NCBI GenBank assembly: GCA_035629175.1
Contig: DASPIL010000062.1
Span: forward strand, 1 to 64,000
Origin: Verrucomicrobiia bacterium
Lineage (GTDB): Bacteria; Verrucomicrobiota; Verrucomicrobiia; Limisphaerales; DASXHY01
Direction: 5' to 3'
DNA: 64,000 nt
In this document: positions 1 to 8,631 of the stretch, piece by piece
Position numbering within the stretch: position 1 is the stretch's first letter
Layout: every line of letters begins with the position of its first letter
Position numbers and translations under genes: made by a program
The notes under the pieces: model-generated
What the model was told of the DNA's origin: nothing
The model's input: the letters and a program-made list of their open reading frames with translations, nothing else
The model's database searches: none

Positions 1-673
1 TGTCCTTCACGTAGTAATAATTGGCATCGCTTGCCTCGGCGAGCCCCGCCATGAGGTCTTCGTTGTAATCGTCGCCCAGGCCAATCGTCGTGACCGCGAT
101 GCCTTCTGTGCTCAATTCTCGCCCAAGCTGGCGCAGGTCGCGCGTTGAACTTGGGCCGATGTTGGCGAGCCCATCCGAGAGCAGCATCACTCGATTGATG
201 CGGCGCCCCGAAAGATACTCGCGCAACTCAGCCGCGCCGGATTTCACTCCCGCATACAACGCGGTGCTTCCTCCCGCTTCGATTTTTGCGATTTCGCGCC
301 GAAGCTCGGATTTGTCGTCAACGCGGCGGGCGGGAATCAAGACGCGGGCGTTGTCGCTGTAGGCAATCAGGGAGAACACGTCTTCCGAGTCGAGACGATC
401 AACCAATTGCGTTGCGGCCTGTTTTGCCTTTTCCAGCTTGGCGCCCGTCATGGATCCGGATCGGTCCAGCACCACCGCGAGGTTCAAGGGCGTGCGTTTT
501 CCGCGCTTGGTGCGCTCGGCCGCCGCGAGATCGATCTTCACCACGACCTCCGATTTTGAGCCTTTCAGGATCACATCGCGATCCGGTTCCAGCTTGATGC
601 GCAGGGTTTCTCCGGCCGCGGGGCTGCTTGCCAGCGCGAGGACCAGACCAAGAAAGACGAGAGTTCGTTTCAT
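1..673 (-). CDS. Exported von Willebrand factor A domain protein (3' end beyond the window)
   Basis: Reading the minus strand from an ATG at 673 gives MKRTLVFLGLVLALASSPAAG, a clear Sec signal peptide, then a short beta-rich stretch and a vWA domain. The MIDAS motif DRSGSM (about residue 70) is present, as are the later Thr (GGSTALY) and Asp (LLSDG) positions used for metal binding. The frame stays open to position 1, so about 224 residues are seen and the C-terminus lies outside the window. vWA domains of this kind bind partners through a divalent metal, usually in the periplasm or at the surface; no partner is visible here. Start choice rests on the signal peptide. Confidence 0.85.
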   Translation of the reverse strand, partial: MKRTLVFLGLVLALASSPAAGETLRIKLEPDRDVILKGSKSEVVVKIDLAAAERTKRGKRTPLNLAVVLDRSGSMTGAKLEKAKQAATQLVDRLDSEDVFSLIAYSDNARVLIPARRVDDKSELRREIAKIEAGGSTALYAGVKSGAAELREYLSGRRINRVMLLSDGLANIGPSSTRDLRQLGRELSTEGIAVTTIGLGDDYNEDLMAGLAEASDANYYYVKD

Positions 674-790
674 GTCCAAACTCTTGCAGAACGGCGCAAC
701 CGATGTGTCAGCCTTGCGCGAAACAGTTGTAAAAATTTTGTGAGGGAATTCGTACGGAGCCGCCGAACGCTTCCAAACTTGAATGATTCG

Positions 791-1123
791 TTACAGCGTC
801 GGGGAGGGCGCGTATCGATTGGTGACCGGCTTTTCGAAGATGATCACTTTTTCGTCCGGCTTCGCGTACCGCAGGCGTTCACGAGCGAGGCGTTCGATCG
901 CTTTGGGATCGTTCTGCAGTGTTTCGGCAGTCGCCTTCAATTGTTTGTTGGCTTCCTTCTCCTGCTGGATGCTGGTCTCAAGGCGCAAGAGTTCGCGCCG
1001 CATGCGTTCGTTCTGCTTGATGACGGGAAGGTAGCAGAGGCCGACGTAGAGCACGCCGGCAGCCAGGAGGAGACCGATCACGACATTCGTGAGCTTGCCC
1101 CAAATGCCAAGATCCACATTCAC
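791..1123 (-). CDS. ftsB: FtsB/DivIC-like septum formation initiator
   Basis: A 110-residue protein with one N-terminal membrane segment (about residues 12-32, GLLLAAGVLYVGLCYLPV), then a coiled coil rich in Glu, Lys and Leu (about 35-75), then the family's characteristic end, NDPKAIERLARERLRYAKP. FtsB/DivIC proteins bridge early and late divisome proteins at the septum, with the coiled coil in the periplasm. Size and order of segments are normal for the family. The upstream neighbour on this strand is a lipoprotein gene 67 bp away. The symbol is by family; which of the FtsB/FtsL/DivIC relatives it corresponds to cannot be settled from sequence alone. Confidence 0.82.
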   Translation of the reverse strand: MNVDLGIWGKLTNVVIGLLLAAGVLYVGLCYLPVIKQNERMRRELLRLETSIQQEKEANKQLKATAETLQNDPKAIERLARERLRYAKPDEKVIIFEKPVTNRYAPSPTL

Positions 1124-1190
1124 GCGCGTGAGTAAATCACGCGGGATTGGGGTGCGGAAGCAGTAAATTCACCCAACTGTTGCCAAATGC

Positions 1191-1556
1191 TCACCGTGCA
1201 AAACGTTTCCAGCTCTGCAAACGGCGCTCAGGATCGAACGTGAGACGCAGATAATAATTGGGCGTTTCCACAATCTCGGGTGCCATCGGGACAGAGTAGC
1301 CGTAGGGATATCCGCGAGTGTAATGACTCGGGTAGACGATCGTTCCGCCGCGATCCGTAAGCCATTCGGCTACAGTTGTGCCATCCTGAAGCGTCGCCTG
1401 TTTGTCAGGCGGACCGAGTTCCAACACGGCGGAATCGAAGGTATAGTTGCCGACGCGGCTCTCCCAATCAATGCGCTGGGTGGCGCAGCCCGCAAGCAGC
1501 GCGATGACAAGGGCAAACAGAGCGGGTTTGAATGTGCCGAACCGTGTGGTTTGCAT
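1191..1556 (-). CDS. Small lipoprotein, unknown function
   Basis: A 121-residue protein with a typical lipoprotein signal: charged start, hydrophobic run, and lipobox LLAGC at about residues 20-24, so Cys24 is the likely lipidated residue. The mature part has an LGPPDKQ motif, a Thr/Val strand and a Tyr/Pro/Gly-rich patch (YTRGYPYGYSVP). The layout of a lipobox followed by a G-PP-K-like segment recalls small SmpA/OmlA-like envelope lipoproteins, but the match is too loose to name. It lies between lysC and the ftsB-like gene on the same strand with short gaps (69 and 67 bp). Confidence 0.7.
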   Translation of the reverse strand: MQTTRFGTFKPALFALVIALLAGCATQRIDWESRVGNYTFDSAVLELGPPDKQATLQDGTTVAEWLTDRGGTIVYPSHYTRGYPYGYSVPMAPEIVETPNYYLRLTFDPERRLQSWKRFAR

Positions 1557-1625
1557 GCTTCACGATAGAGCGGCGGCGCTTGAAATCAATAGGGCCACAA
1601 ACGCGGCGTCGAAACGGGTTCCCCG

Positions 1626-2843
1626 CTATCCCAGAAATGCCGCGTGGACGGCCTTCATCGCCTGGTCGCCCTTTGCGAGGTCAATCACGACCGAAACTTT
1701 GATTTCGCTGGTGGAGATCATTTCGATGTTCACACCTTCATTCGCAAGCGTTTCGAACATCCGGCCCGCAATGCCGCTGTGGCTCTTCATGCCGACGCCG
1801 ACAACCGAGAGCTTGCCGATCTGCTCGGCAACGATCGGTTCGCCGAATCCAATTTCCTGCCGCAAGTCCTCCATGACTTTCCTCGCTTTGAGCAGGTCAG
1901 GTTTATCGAGCGTGAACGAAATGTCGGTCGAAGGTGCTCCAGGGTTATGGCTGATGTTCTGGACGATCATGTCGACGTTTACGGCGGCTTCGCCGAGCGC
2001 CCTGAAAATGCGGGCGGCGACGCCAGGTTTATCGGGAACGCGCACCAGCGTGATCTTGGCCTGGTTTTTGTCGAGCGAGACGCCGCGCACCACGACGCCT
2101 TCCATGCTTTTTGTTTCTTCTTTCACAATGGTTCCGGGATTTTCGTTGAGGCTGGAGCGGACTTCAAAGATGACGCCAAACTTTTTGGCAAATTCAACAG
2201 AGCGCGATTGCATCACCTTCGCGCCGAGGCTGGCGAGCTCCAGCATTTCGTCGTAGGAGATTTCCTCAAGCTTGCGCGCCTTGGGAACGATCCGCGGATC
2301 CGCGGTATACACGCCGTCCACATCCGTGTAAATCTGGCAGAGGTTCGCCTTCAACGCAGCCGCCAGCGCGATGGCGGTGAGGTCGGAACCGCCGCGTCCG
2401 AGGGTTGTGATCTGGCGCTCTGAAGTTTCGCCCTGGAATCCAGCGACGATGACCACCTTGCCCTGGTTCAGCAGGTCATGCGCGGCTTTGGGCGTGATGT
2501 TTTGAATCTTCGCCTTGGTATGAACCTGGTCGGTGACAATGCCCGCCTGCGCGCCCGTGAGAGAGACCGCGGGAATGCCGAGCGAATGCAGCGCCATGGC
2601 CGTGAGAGCGATCGTGGTTTGTTCACCGGTTGCGAGCAACATGTCCATCTCGCGCTCGGTCGGGAGCGGCATGATCTCCTTTGCCAGCTTGATGAGATTG
2701 TCTGTGACACCGCTCATTGCGGAGACAACGACGACAATTTTATCGCCTTGCGCGTGGTATTTAGCGACGCGGGCGGCGACGTTTTTGATGCGGTCGGTGT
2801 TGCCTACTGAAGTGCCACCGTACTTTTGAACGATCAATGCCAT
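1626..2843 (-). CDS. lysC: Aspartate kinase
   Basis: A 405-residue enzyme that phosphorylates aspartate, the first step towards lysine, threonine, methionine and diaminopimelate, in the cytoplasm. The N-terminal kinase domain shows VQKYGGTSVG (residues 5-14), the GRGGSDLTA substrate loop (about 150) and YTDVDGVYTADPRIV (about 175-190). Two ACT domains follow: one from the VRVPDKPGVAARIF segment and one from VGVGMKSHSGIAGRMF to the end, so allosteric feedback by lysine and/or threonine is expected. Length and start (MALIVQKYGG) are standard for the monofunctional, roughly 400-residue class. Confidence 0.97.
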   Translation of the reverse strand: MALIVQKYGGTSVGNTDRIKNVAARVAKYHAQGDKIVVVVSAMSGVTDNLIKLAKEIMPLPTEREMDMLLATGEQTTIALTAMALHSLGIPAVSLTGAQAGIVTDQVHTKAKIQNITPKAAHDLLNQGKVVIVAGFQGETSERQITTLGRGGSDLTAIALAAALKANLCQIYTDVDGVYTADPRIVPKARKLEEISYDEMLELASLGAKVMQSRSVEFAKKFGVIFEVRSSLNENPGTIVKEETKSMEGVVVRGVSLDKNQAKITLVRVPDKPGVAARIFRALGEAAVNVDMIVQNISHNPGAPSTDISFTLDKPDLLKARKVMEDLRQEIGFGEPIVAEQIGKLSVVGVGMKSHSGIAGRMFETLANEGVNIEMISTSEIKVSVVIDLAKGDQAMKAVHAAFLG

Positions 2844-3136
2844 AAATTCTCGGGGCGCAGGTTCTCAACAGGACCGCGCCCCAAAAGGGAGCGGAAGAGT
2901 AGGGAGGGGGGGCGGCTTTGAAAAGTCCGGAGTTCAACCCCGTGGCGGCGGGCATCTTTGCCTGCCGTGGAGCCGGGCTTCCAGCCCGGTGGAAAGAACC
3001 TCAAAACGAAGCCGAGCGCATTGAAAGAATCTGAGTGCCTTCGTGTTTAACGTTTTCCCCGGGCGGCAAGGATGCACGCCCCCTACGCGAGGCAAGATGC
3101 CTGACGCCGCCCATCCCTCACCCGAATGCGGCGCAG
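2844..3136. other. Intergenic region between lpxD and lysC
   Basis: 293 bp without a supported gene. It begins with the lysC upstream region and contains a GC-rich inverted repeat at 2973-2989 plus a related-looking GC-rich stretch around 3055-3115 (GGCAAGATGCCTGACG and neighbours). These resemble intergenic palindromic filler rather than coding sequence. Confidence 0.5.
2973..2989. repeat. Short GC-rich inverted repeat, possible REP-like element
   Basis: CCGGGCT, a three-base loop, then AGCCCGG forms a perfect 7-bp hairpin. It is flanked by another local inverted repeat (GGCGGGCATCTTTGCCTGCC). No poly-T follows, so a terminator role is less likely than a dispersed palindromic element, but I see only this copy. 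Confidence 0.4.
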
Positions 3137-4171
3137 CTAGACCCTCGATCCTGACTCCTTCAGGAGGGCAACTTCCTTCTCAAGTTCTCGCATCCGGCGC
3201 ATCAATTCGGGCAAATGCTGCAGCGCGATCATCTGCCGTTTTGCTTGTTTATCCGGCGCGGCGGGAATCCCGAGAACTGTTCCTTTGTCAGGAATGTCGC
3301 GCATCACGCCCGACTTGGCGCCAACTGTCGCCTGATGTCCCAGACTCAAGTGCCCTGCAATTCCCGATTGTGAAGCGATGACGCAATAGTTCCCGAGTTT
3401 CGTGCTGCCGGCGAATCCGCATTGGCCCATCACAAGGCAATGTTCACCGATCACCACGTTGTGCGCGATGTGAACCAGGTTGTCGATCTTTGTGCCCTGG
3501 CCGATCACCGTGGAACCTAGCGCGCCGCGATCGATCGCGGTATTCGCGCCGATTTCAACGTCGTCGCCAATCGTGACATTCCCGACCTGCAAGACCTTGC
3601 GATGCCGCCCTTCATCAAAGACGTAACCATAGCCATCCGATCCAATCACGGTTCCGGCATGGATGTGAACGCGATTGCCGACCTGGCACTTGGCGTAGAT
3701 GACCACGTTTGGATAAAGGCAAACATCGGTGCCGATGGTGCAATCGCGGCCAATGGAATTGCCGCCGAGCAGAACGGACCGTGCTCCCAGGCTGGCCCTG
3801 TCGCCGACGATGCAGTTCGGTCCGATGTGCGCGGTTGGGTCAATCTGCGCGGACGCCGCAATGGTGGCGCTGGGATGAATTCCCTGCGGATGTTGTTCCA
3901 CCGGGAAGAAGACGGGGAGCAGCCGCGCGACGGCAATGCGCGGGTTGGCCACACGAATCAACACTTTTTTCGAAGACGCGAACCCGCCATTGACCAGGAT
4001 GGCAGAGGCGTGGCTGGCTTCCGCTGCGGCGAAGTAACTGTCCTTTTCGGCGAAGGTGAGATCCCCGGGCCGCGCGTGTGCGGCTGACGCGAATCCGGTG
4101 ATTTGAATCGTGCCATCCCCGAACACTTCACCACGGATTTGGCTGGCAATTTCAGCGGCGGTTAAGGACAT
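3137..4171 (-). CDS. lpxD: UDP-3-O-acylglucosamine N-acyltransferase (LpxD)
   Basis: A 344-residue LpxD, which adds the N-linked 3-hydroxyacyl chain to UDP-3-O-acylglucosamine in lipid A synthesis; its presence implies a lipopolysaccharide-bearing outer membrane. The N-terminal uridine-binding domain (about 1-100) is followed by a long left-handed beta-helix of hexapeptide repeats (about 105-300; for example IGPNCIVG, VTIGDDVEIGANTAIDRG). The catalytic-region segment NLVHIAHNVVIGEH with its His is present. The C-terminus is helical (residues about 310-340, QHLPELMRRMRELEKEVALL), as in the trimer's C-terminal bundle. Start MSLTAAEIASQI is the usual one. Confidence 0.95.
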   Translation of the reverse strand: MSLTAAEIASQIRGEVFGDGTIQITGFASAAHARPGDLTFAEKDSYFAAAEASHASAILVNGGFASSKKVLIRVANPRIAVARLLPVFFPVEQHPQGIHPSATIAASAQIDPTAHIGPNCIVGDRASLGARSVLLGGNSIGRDCTIGTDVCLYPNVVIYAKCQVGNRVHIHAGTVIGSDGYGYVFDEGRHRKVLQVGNVTIGDDVEIGANTAIDRGALGSTVIGQGTKIDNLVHIAHNVVIGEHCLVMGQCGFAGSTKLGNYCVIASQSGIAGHLSLGHQATVGAKSGVMRDIPDKGTVLGIPAAPDKQAKRQMIALQHLPELMRRMRELEKEVALLKESGSRV

Positions 4172-4290
4172 AAATTTGAATTTTTGACCGCGGGTTCAGG
4201 GAGCTTGGGGTGGCTGTCGAAAAATGATAGTTCAGATCGACCCAACGGTTGGATCGCCGGAGTTTCTCGCCGGACGGGAGAAGGCGGGGA

Positions 4291-5331
4291 TTATTCTGGA
4301 GAATCACTGCAGGCGTTCCGGGGGTTCGCGCGCGAATACTGGTCCTCTGCCGCGGGTTTGATCCGCGGGATCGCGATCATGCGTTGCGCTTCGACATCCC
4401 AGATCTTCAACCGCAAACAGCGCAGAATCTCCGCCGGGTGCAGTGACGTGGTTTTGGCCTGGCGCAATTCGGGGATCGCACGCATTACTTCCGGCAGACG
4501 ATAGAACGGAATTTTTGCGTTCAGATGATGGATGTGATGGTAGCCGATGTTTGCCGTGAACCATGCCATGATCGGCCCGGTTTCCATGTAGCTCGAGGAA
4601 TCCAGCGCCGCCTTGTCATACGCCCATCCCATCCGGTCGTGGAAGGTAACGGCCGGGAAATTGTGTTGCGCGTAAAACAGGTAGGTCCCAATCGCGCAGG
4701 CCACAAAATGCGGAATGATCTGCACCAGCAGCAGCGCCTGCCACCCGAGGAAAACGACGAGCGCGGTGGAAATCACGAAATGAACCACGAAAGCAATCGC
4801 GCAATCAAAATGTTCCTTCGGCTTGTTGAAGAAAGGGTACAGGCACATTCCAAACAGGAATGCAAAGACGTAGCCGAAGAGAATCGTCAACGGATGGCGA
4901 ATGAACAGGTATTTGGCCTGGCGCGCGGCCGATGACTTCAAGAACTGCGTGCGGGTCATGACAGGGAAGGATCCGATGTGCGAGCCGCGAAGCTGTGAAT
5001 TGTGATTGTGATGATGATTGTGGGAACTGCGCCAGATGCTGCTGGGGCTGAGCGCCAGGATTCCAAAGATCCTCATCAGCACCTCGGCCACTCGCGATCG
5101 CGCGAGGATCGCGTGATGCTGTTGGTCGTGATAGATCACGAACAGCCGCAGGATCAACAATCCCGAAAGCACGCTGCAGGCGACCTGCCCAACGAGATGA
5201 AAGTTCAAGATTGTTCCCACCAGGCTCGCTGCGAGCAGAAAAGCGGTCGAGAGGACATGCCACCAGCTTTTCGCCGCTGAATCAGAGGCGAACGGTTTGG
5301 TGGCGAGAATGAGTTCTTTTCCGGTTTTCAA
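4291..5331 (-). CDS. Membrane fatty acid desaturase
   Basis: An integral-membrane di-iron desaturase that would introduce a double bond into fatty-acyl chains of membrane lipids. The three histidine clusters are present: HDQQHH (about residue 68), HNHHHNH (about 104) and HHIHH in the C-terminal part (NIGYHHIHHLNAK). Four or more hydrophobic segments separate them. The open frame extends to 5631, but the first 100 residues are low in hydrophobicity and unlike the family. I place the start at a TTG at 5331 (then KTGKELILATKPF), giving 346 residues; another non-ATG start nearby is possible. Exact position specificity cannot be read from sequence. Confidence 0.82.
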   Translation of the reverse strand: MKTGKELILATKPFASDSAAKSWWHVLSTAFLLAASLVGTILNFHLVGQVACSVLSGLLILRLFVIYHDQQHHAILARSRVAEVLMRIFGILALSPSSIWRSSHNHHHNHNSQLRGSHIGSFPVMTRTQFLKSSAARQAKYLFIRHPLTILFGYVFAFLFGMCLYPFFNKPKEHFDCAIAFVVHFVISTALVVFLGWQALLLVQIIPHFVACAIGTYLFYAQHNFPAVTFHDRMGWAYDKAALDSSSYMETGPIMAWFTANIGYHHIHHLNAKIPFYRLPEVMRAIPELRQAKTTSLHPAEILRCLRLKIWDVEAQRMIAIPRIKPAAEDQYSRANPRNACSDSPE

Positions 5332-5425
5332 AAGGTGTAGGTCGAACAATCCTCCATATGGGGCAAAATGTCCATGCCGCGCACCAAGTTTCGCGTGGGC
5401 GCTCAAAAGCGCAAAGCCGGGAACT

Positions 5426-6796
5426 TCAGTTTCCTTTTGCCGGCATTGGTGCGATTCGCAATCGAAAGAACTTTTCAGACCCCAAGATCTGCACCATTGG
5501 ACGCCGCCACGCTCCGTCGCCCGCAGCCGTGCCTGTCGAATGCCAATCGCCTGTTTTGAGATCGGAAGTGAATTCGAGATCGTAAGCAAATCCCGGCTCC
5601 GTCGAATACGCAATCTGAAGGTCTTGGTCATCGATCGGTCGCAGGTGAAGAACGGACGGCGATGCTGCGCGTTCCGGATCAGAGGTGGAAACGGCGAGCG
5701 ATGTGATCACGAACTCCGCGGGGCGCGATTCGGCAACGCCGTAAAGAAGAATGGCCCGATGCTGCGCGATGTCGCCAGCCGTTGTGGTGGTCTCGTCACA
5801 ACGAACAAAGTACGCTTGTGAAGATGTGGTGCCCGCGAACGCGCCCTGCTGAAAAAGGGAGTGCAGGAAGTTTTCAGCCGCGGCGCGCAGCTGAGTCCAG
5901 AGCGGCGTTGCGTTGTGATTGGTGGCGGCAAATGCAACCGACCGTTGGATCGATGCTGCGATCCAGGATCGCGTGCGAATTGCGGCCAGTTGACGATTCT
6001 CAAGATCCTGGCGGTCCAGCGTGCGGGCGGACCAGGGCACGATGCCGGTGCCGGCAAAGTTGCGAATGGGATTTATATTGTTCGCCGCGAGCAGATCGGA
6101 CGCGGCGGAACTCACGATGGGCGTGGTGTTCGCGGCGTTGAGCGGATACGCGGAGCCCGCGGGAACATTCCATGGCGCTTGACCAGCGGCGCTGGTTGCA
6201 TGGATGGCAGCCATGGCGCCGGACGCCGCGACAGTCACAATTGCGCCGTTCAGGTTGAATTCCAGATAGGGAAAATAGATCGCGCAGTTTTTTGCATTGA
6301 GGGGCAACGCGGCGCCCGCCCATTGTATCATCGCTTCCGCGTTTGGTAATCCTGGTGGAGGATCAAGGATCATGAAAATCCTGCGTGGGTTCACGAAGGC
6401 ATGGAATATGGGGAATGCCGAACTGAACTCCTGCGCGTTGAGAAGTGCGAGTTCGGGAACGATCAACAGGCGGGTATTGCTTAACGGCGCGACGGCATTC
6501 AATCCTGTGAGCGCGTTCGAATCGCCAATCAGGTTGTCGTGCAGTGATCCTGTGTCGGTCACGCGAATCACGTGCAACGCGGCACCGCCGTTGGCGAAGA
6601 ATTGGCAGGCCTGGACTTCGGCCGGCCAACTTGCGGGATTGGTGGAACCAAACGTCGAATGGAATCCTGCTTCGTCGACCCACAGCGGAACTTCAAGAGG
6701 TCCGCGGGCGAAACGTCCGAGCAATACCGTCTCAGTGGCAGGCAACGGAGTGATTTCTTGCGCAACCGCGCGTGAGACGAAGGCCATCACAAACAT
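5426..6796 (-). CDS. Exported phage-tail-sheath-like protein with C-terminal FFRL module
   Basis: A protein of about 456 residues with an unexpected mix. The start (FVMAFVSRAVAQE) looks like the end of a Sec signal peptide. Residues about 20-85 resemble the tail sheath N-terminal region: LLGRFARGPLEVPLWV, an FGSTNPASW-like segment, then QFFANGGAALHVIRV. Residues about 235-370 resemble the sheath C-terminal domain: NPIRNFAGTGIVPWSARTL, then ENFLHSLFQQGAFAG, YFVRCDETT and PAEFVITSLAV. The last 80 residues match the C-terminal module common in secreted Verrucomicrobiota proteins (LEFTSDLKTGDW then KFFRLR). The frame is open to 7285, but the added N-terminus looks non-coding. The true start may lie upstream of the ATG at 6796 because the charged signal region (RNRSPSG) is in frame there. 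No other tail, T6SS or eCIS gene is in the window. Confidence 0.72.
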   Translation of the reverse strand: MFVMAFVSRAVAQEITPLPATETVLLGRFARGPLEVPLWVDEAGFHSTFGSTNPASWPAEVQACQFFANGGAALHVIRVTDTGSLHDNLIGDSNALTGLNAVAPLSNTRLLIVPELALLNAQEFSSAFPIFHAFVNPRRIFMILDPPPGLPNAEAMIQWAGAALPLNAKNCAIYFPYLEFNLNGAIVTVAASGAMAAIHATSAAGQAPWNVPAGSAYPLNAANTTPIVSSAASDLLAANNINPIRNFAGTGIVPWSARTLDRQDLENRQLAAIRTRSWIAASIQRSVAFAATNHNATPLWTQLRAAAENFLHSLFQQGAFAGTTSSQAYFVRCDETTTTAGDIAQHRAILLYGVAESRPAEFVITSLAVSTSDPERAASPSVLHLRPIDDQDLQIAYSTEPGFAYDLEFTSDLKTGDWHSTGTAAGDGAWRRPMVQILGSEKFFRLRIAPMPAKGN

Positions 6797-7027
6797 GACC
6801 GCTGCGACACAAACGAACCCCGACGGGGAACGGTTTCGAACTGTGATTTCATTTCGCGAGCAGTAGCGATGCTGTGAATTCTCTGCGGGAAGCACGCCGG
6901 AGAATACCCATGGATTATGACGATGACGAGCGCAATTGGTCTCCCGCGGGGCCCGCGGGTTGCGCCACGATTCAGAATGGAATTTCGGCTTTGTTCCCTT
7001 ACAAAAATCACGTAGAGAAGCAGAACC

Positions 7028-7516
7028 ATGACCACGAAGAAGAACACGATTTGCATTTGGTATGACCACGATGCGGAAGAAGCCGCGCGCTTCTACGCGA
7101 GGACTTTTCCCGACACCTCGGTTGGTGCTGTACTTCGGGCGCCGGCCGACTACCCAAGCGGCAAGGCAGGCGACGTCCTTACGGTTGAGTTCACCGTATG
7201 CGGAGTGCCGTGCATCGGCCTGAATGGCGGCGACGCGTTCAAGCAGACCGAGGCGTTTTCCTTTCAAATCGCCACCGAAGATCAAGCGGAGACCGATCGC
7301 TACTGGAACGCCATCGTTGGGAATGGCGGAACGGAGAGCGCGTGCGGGTGGTGCAAGGACAAATGGGGTGTGTCATGGCAGATAACGCCACGCGTCCTTT
7401 CTGAGGCGATGGCGAAGGGCGGCGACGTGGCAAAGCGCGCGTTTGAGGCCATGTTGGAAATGGGCAAGATTGACGTCGCCAGGATCGAAGCCGCCGTGCG
7501 CGGGGATGCCAAATAG
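7028..7516 (+). CDS. VOC-family (PhnB / 3-demethylubiquinone methyltransferase-like) protein
   Basis: A 162-residue small cytoplasmic protein of the vicinal-oxygen-chelate superfamily. The start TICIWYDHDAEEAARFYARTFPD is the standard opening of the PhnB/3-demethylubiquinone-3-methyltransferase-like group. The middle GVPCIGLNGGDAFKQTEAFSFQI and the later DKWGVSWQITP complete the two beta-alpha-beta modules. Despite the family name, members are mostly of unproven function and lack a methyltransferase fold. It is transcribed away from the sheath-like gene, with about 230 bp between them. Confidence 0.9.
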   Translation: MTTKKNTICIWYDHDAEEAARFYARTFPDTSVGAVLRAPADYPSGKAGDVLTVEFTVCGVPCIGLNGGDAFKQTEAFSFQIATEDQAETDRYWNAIVGNGGTESACGWCKDKWGVSWQITPRVLSEAMAKGGDVAKRAFEAMLEMGKIDVARIEAAVRGDAK

Positions 7517-7936
7517 TGGATGCGATAAAACTTCTCCTGCGCTGGGTCGCCGCTTTCCGTGACTTTGAAGCTGATAAAGAGCCCGATGGCCCCGACACTT
7601 CCGTTGCGATCCAACACGGCTTGTGCCGCGCTGACGACGCGGTCGTAAAACTTGCCTCGACCCGATTCGGACATCGCCTCGCAGCATGAGTATTCATGCT
7701 CATTCCATGAGCCGCCCGTGTCTGCCACTCTCGAGGACCGCTCTTTCAATCTCATGGCTACCGCTCCACAGAGCTCGATCGTTGCCTCGTGCATGTTGGG
7801 GGAACGGCTGGTGATGATGCCGACCCGCGTTACTCGCAGCTAGGGTTCAACGGGCAGTCGAACGGGCTGATGCGGTTTGGCATTGATGGAGCGCCTTGAT
7901 TCCCTGTTTCACAAAAGCAAGCAGTTCAGAAATCCT
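7517..7936. other. Intergenic region with possible gene remnants
   Basis: About 420 bp without a gene I can name. On the plus strand, 7800-7901 reads in frame as GDDADPRYSQLGFNGQSNG and on to a stop, which looks like the tail of a lost protein with no start. On the minus strand, an open frame from 7794 runs antisense into the VOC gene; its non-overlapping half (SGRGKFYDRVVSAAQAVLD) is protein-like but unrecognised. Both are at best remnants. Confidence 0.3.
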
Positions 7937-8578
7937 ATGAAGCACAAACACATTGCACTCATCGCGGGTGTATTGACGTCGACCGTCGCCGCCACCGCGC
8001 AGCCTATAACTACCTTGGAGAATGCCGATTTCGATGCCGGCGTCGCCAACGTCGCATCGGGCTTTGACAACCCGGGCGCCGATGTTCCCGGATGGCGGAA
8101 TCATACTGTCATAACCGATTCCGGAGTCGAAGGGCCGGGCGCGTGGTGGAATCCGTATGAAAATTTTTCCGCGTTCATGAAGGGTGGGGAAGCCGCTTAC
8201 ACAATGAGCGATTACACCATCCAGGCAGGTGATCAATTCAGCGTTTCATTTTTTGCAAAGAGCTGGGAATGGACCTCCGCCGGGATTGGTGAGTGGACAG
8301 TCACGTTGTTTTACGACAATCCCGCAAATGCGATTGGTTCGTACATAACGCCCGCACTTTCCGACAACAGCACCTGGACGGCTTACACCAGCGGGCCAAT
8401 CGCAGCGACTGTTGAATCGCAAGGCGGCAAACTGGGTGTTCTGTTTGCCAGCAGCGGCGGGGACATTGCACAACTGGATGAAGTCACGATCAATGTGGTT
8501 CCAGAGCCTTCCACGTTCAGTCTTTTGGCGTTGGCGGGACTTGCCTCGTTGCTGGGCCGGCGCCGGCTCGTGAAGTAA
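7937..8578 (+). CDS. PEP-CTERM-sorted exported protein
   Basis: A 213-residue protein from the ATG at 7937 (MKHKHIALIAGVLTSTVAATAQP, signal peptide). The body (residues about 25-190) is a beta-rich module with aromatic clusters (GAWWNPYENF, FFAKSWEWTS) like a carbohydrate-binding jelly roll. The C-terminus is a textbook PEP-CTERM tail: VPEPSTF, a hydrophobic stretch, then GRRR. Such tails are recognised by exosortases during export. The in-frame start 60 bp upstream adds residues unlike a signal sequence and is rejected. No exosortase gene is in the window. Confidence 0.9.
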   Translation: MKHKHIALIAGVLTSTVAATAQPITTLENADFDAGVANVASGFDNPGADVPGWRNHTVITDSGVEGPGAWWNPYENFSAFMKGGEAAYTMSDYTIQAGDQFSVSFFAKSWEWTSAGIGEWTVTLFYDNPANAIGSYITPALSDNSTWTAYTSGPIAATVESQGGKLGVLFASSGGDIAQLDEVTINVVPEPSTFSLLALAGLASLLGRRRLVK

Positions 8579-8631
8579 TCATCAGCGATTCGCCTGGTTG
8601 CGATCGCGCCGGCAGGGACGCCGACATCGGT

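Noticed and set aside
1644-2423. 259-residue plus-strand frame within lysC
   Set aside because: Antisense shadow of aspartate kinase with no family features.
5426-7285. Full 619-residue frame of the sheath-like gene
   Set aside because: The first 160 residues are not protein-like and run antisense into the VOC gene. The signal-like start near 6796 is a better boundary.
7300-7794. Minus-strand 164-residue frame
   Set aside because: It overlaps the VOC gene antisense for half its length and has no recognisable family; mentioned only as a possible remnant.
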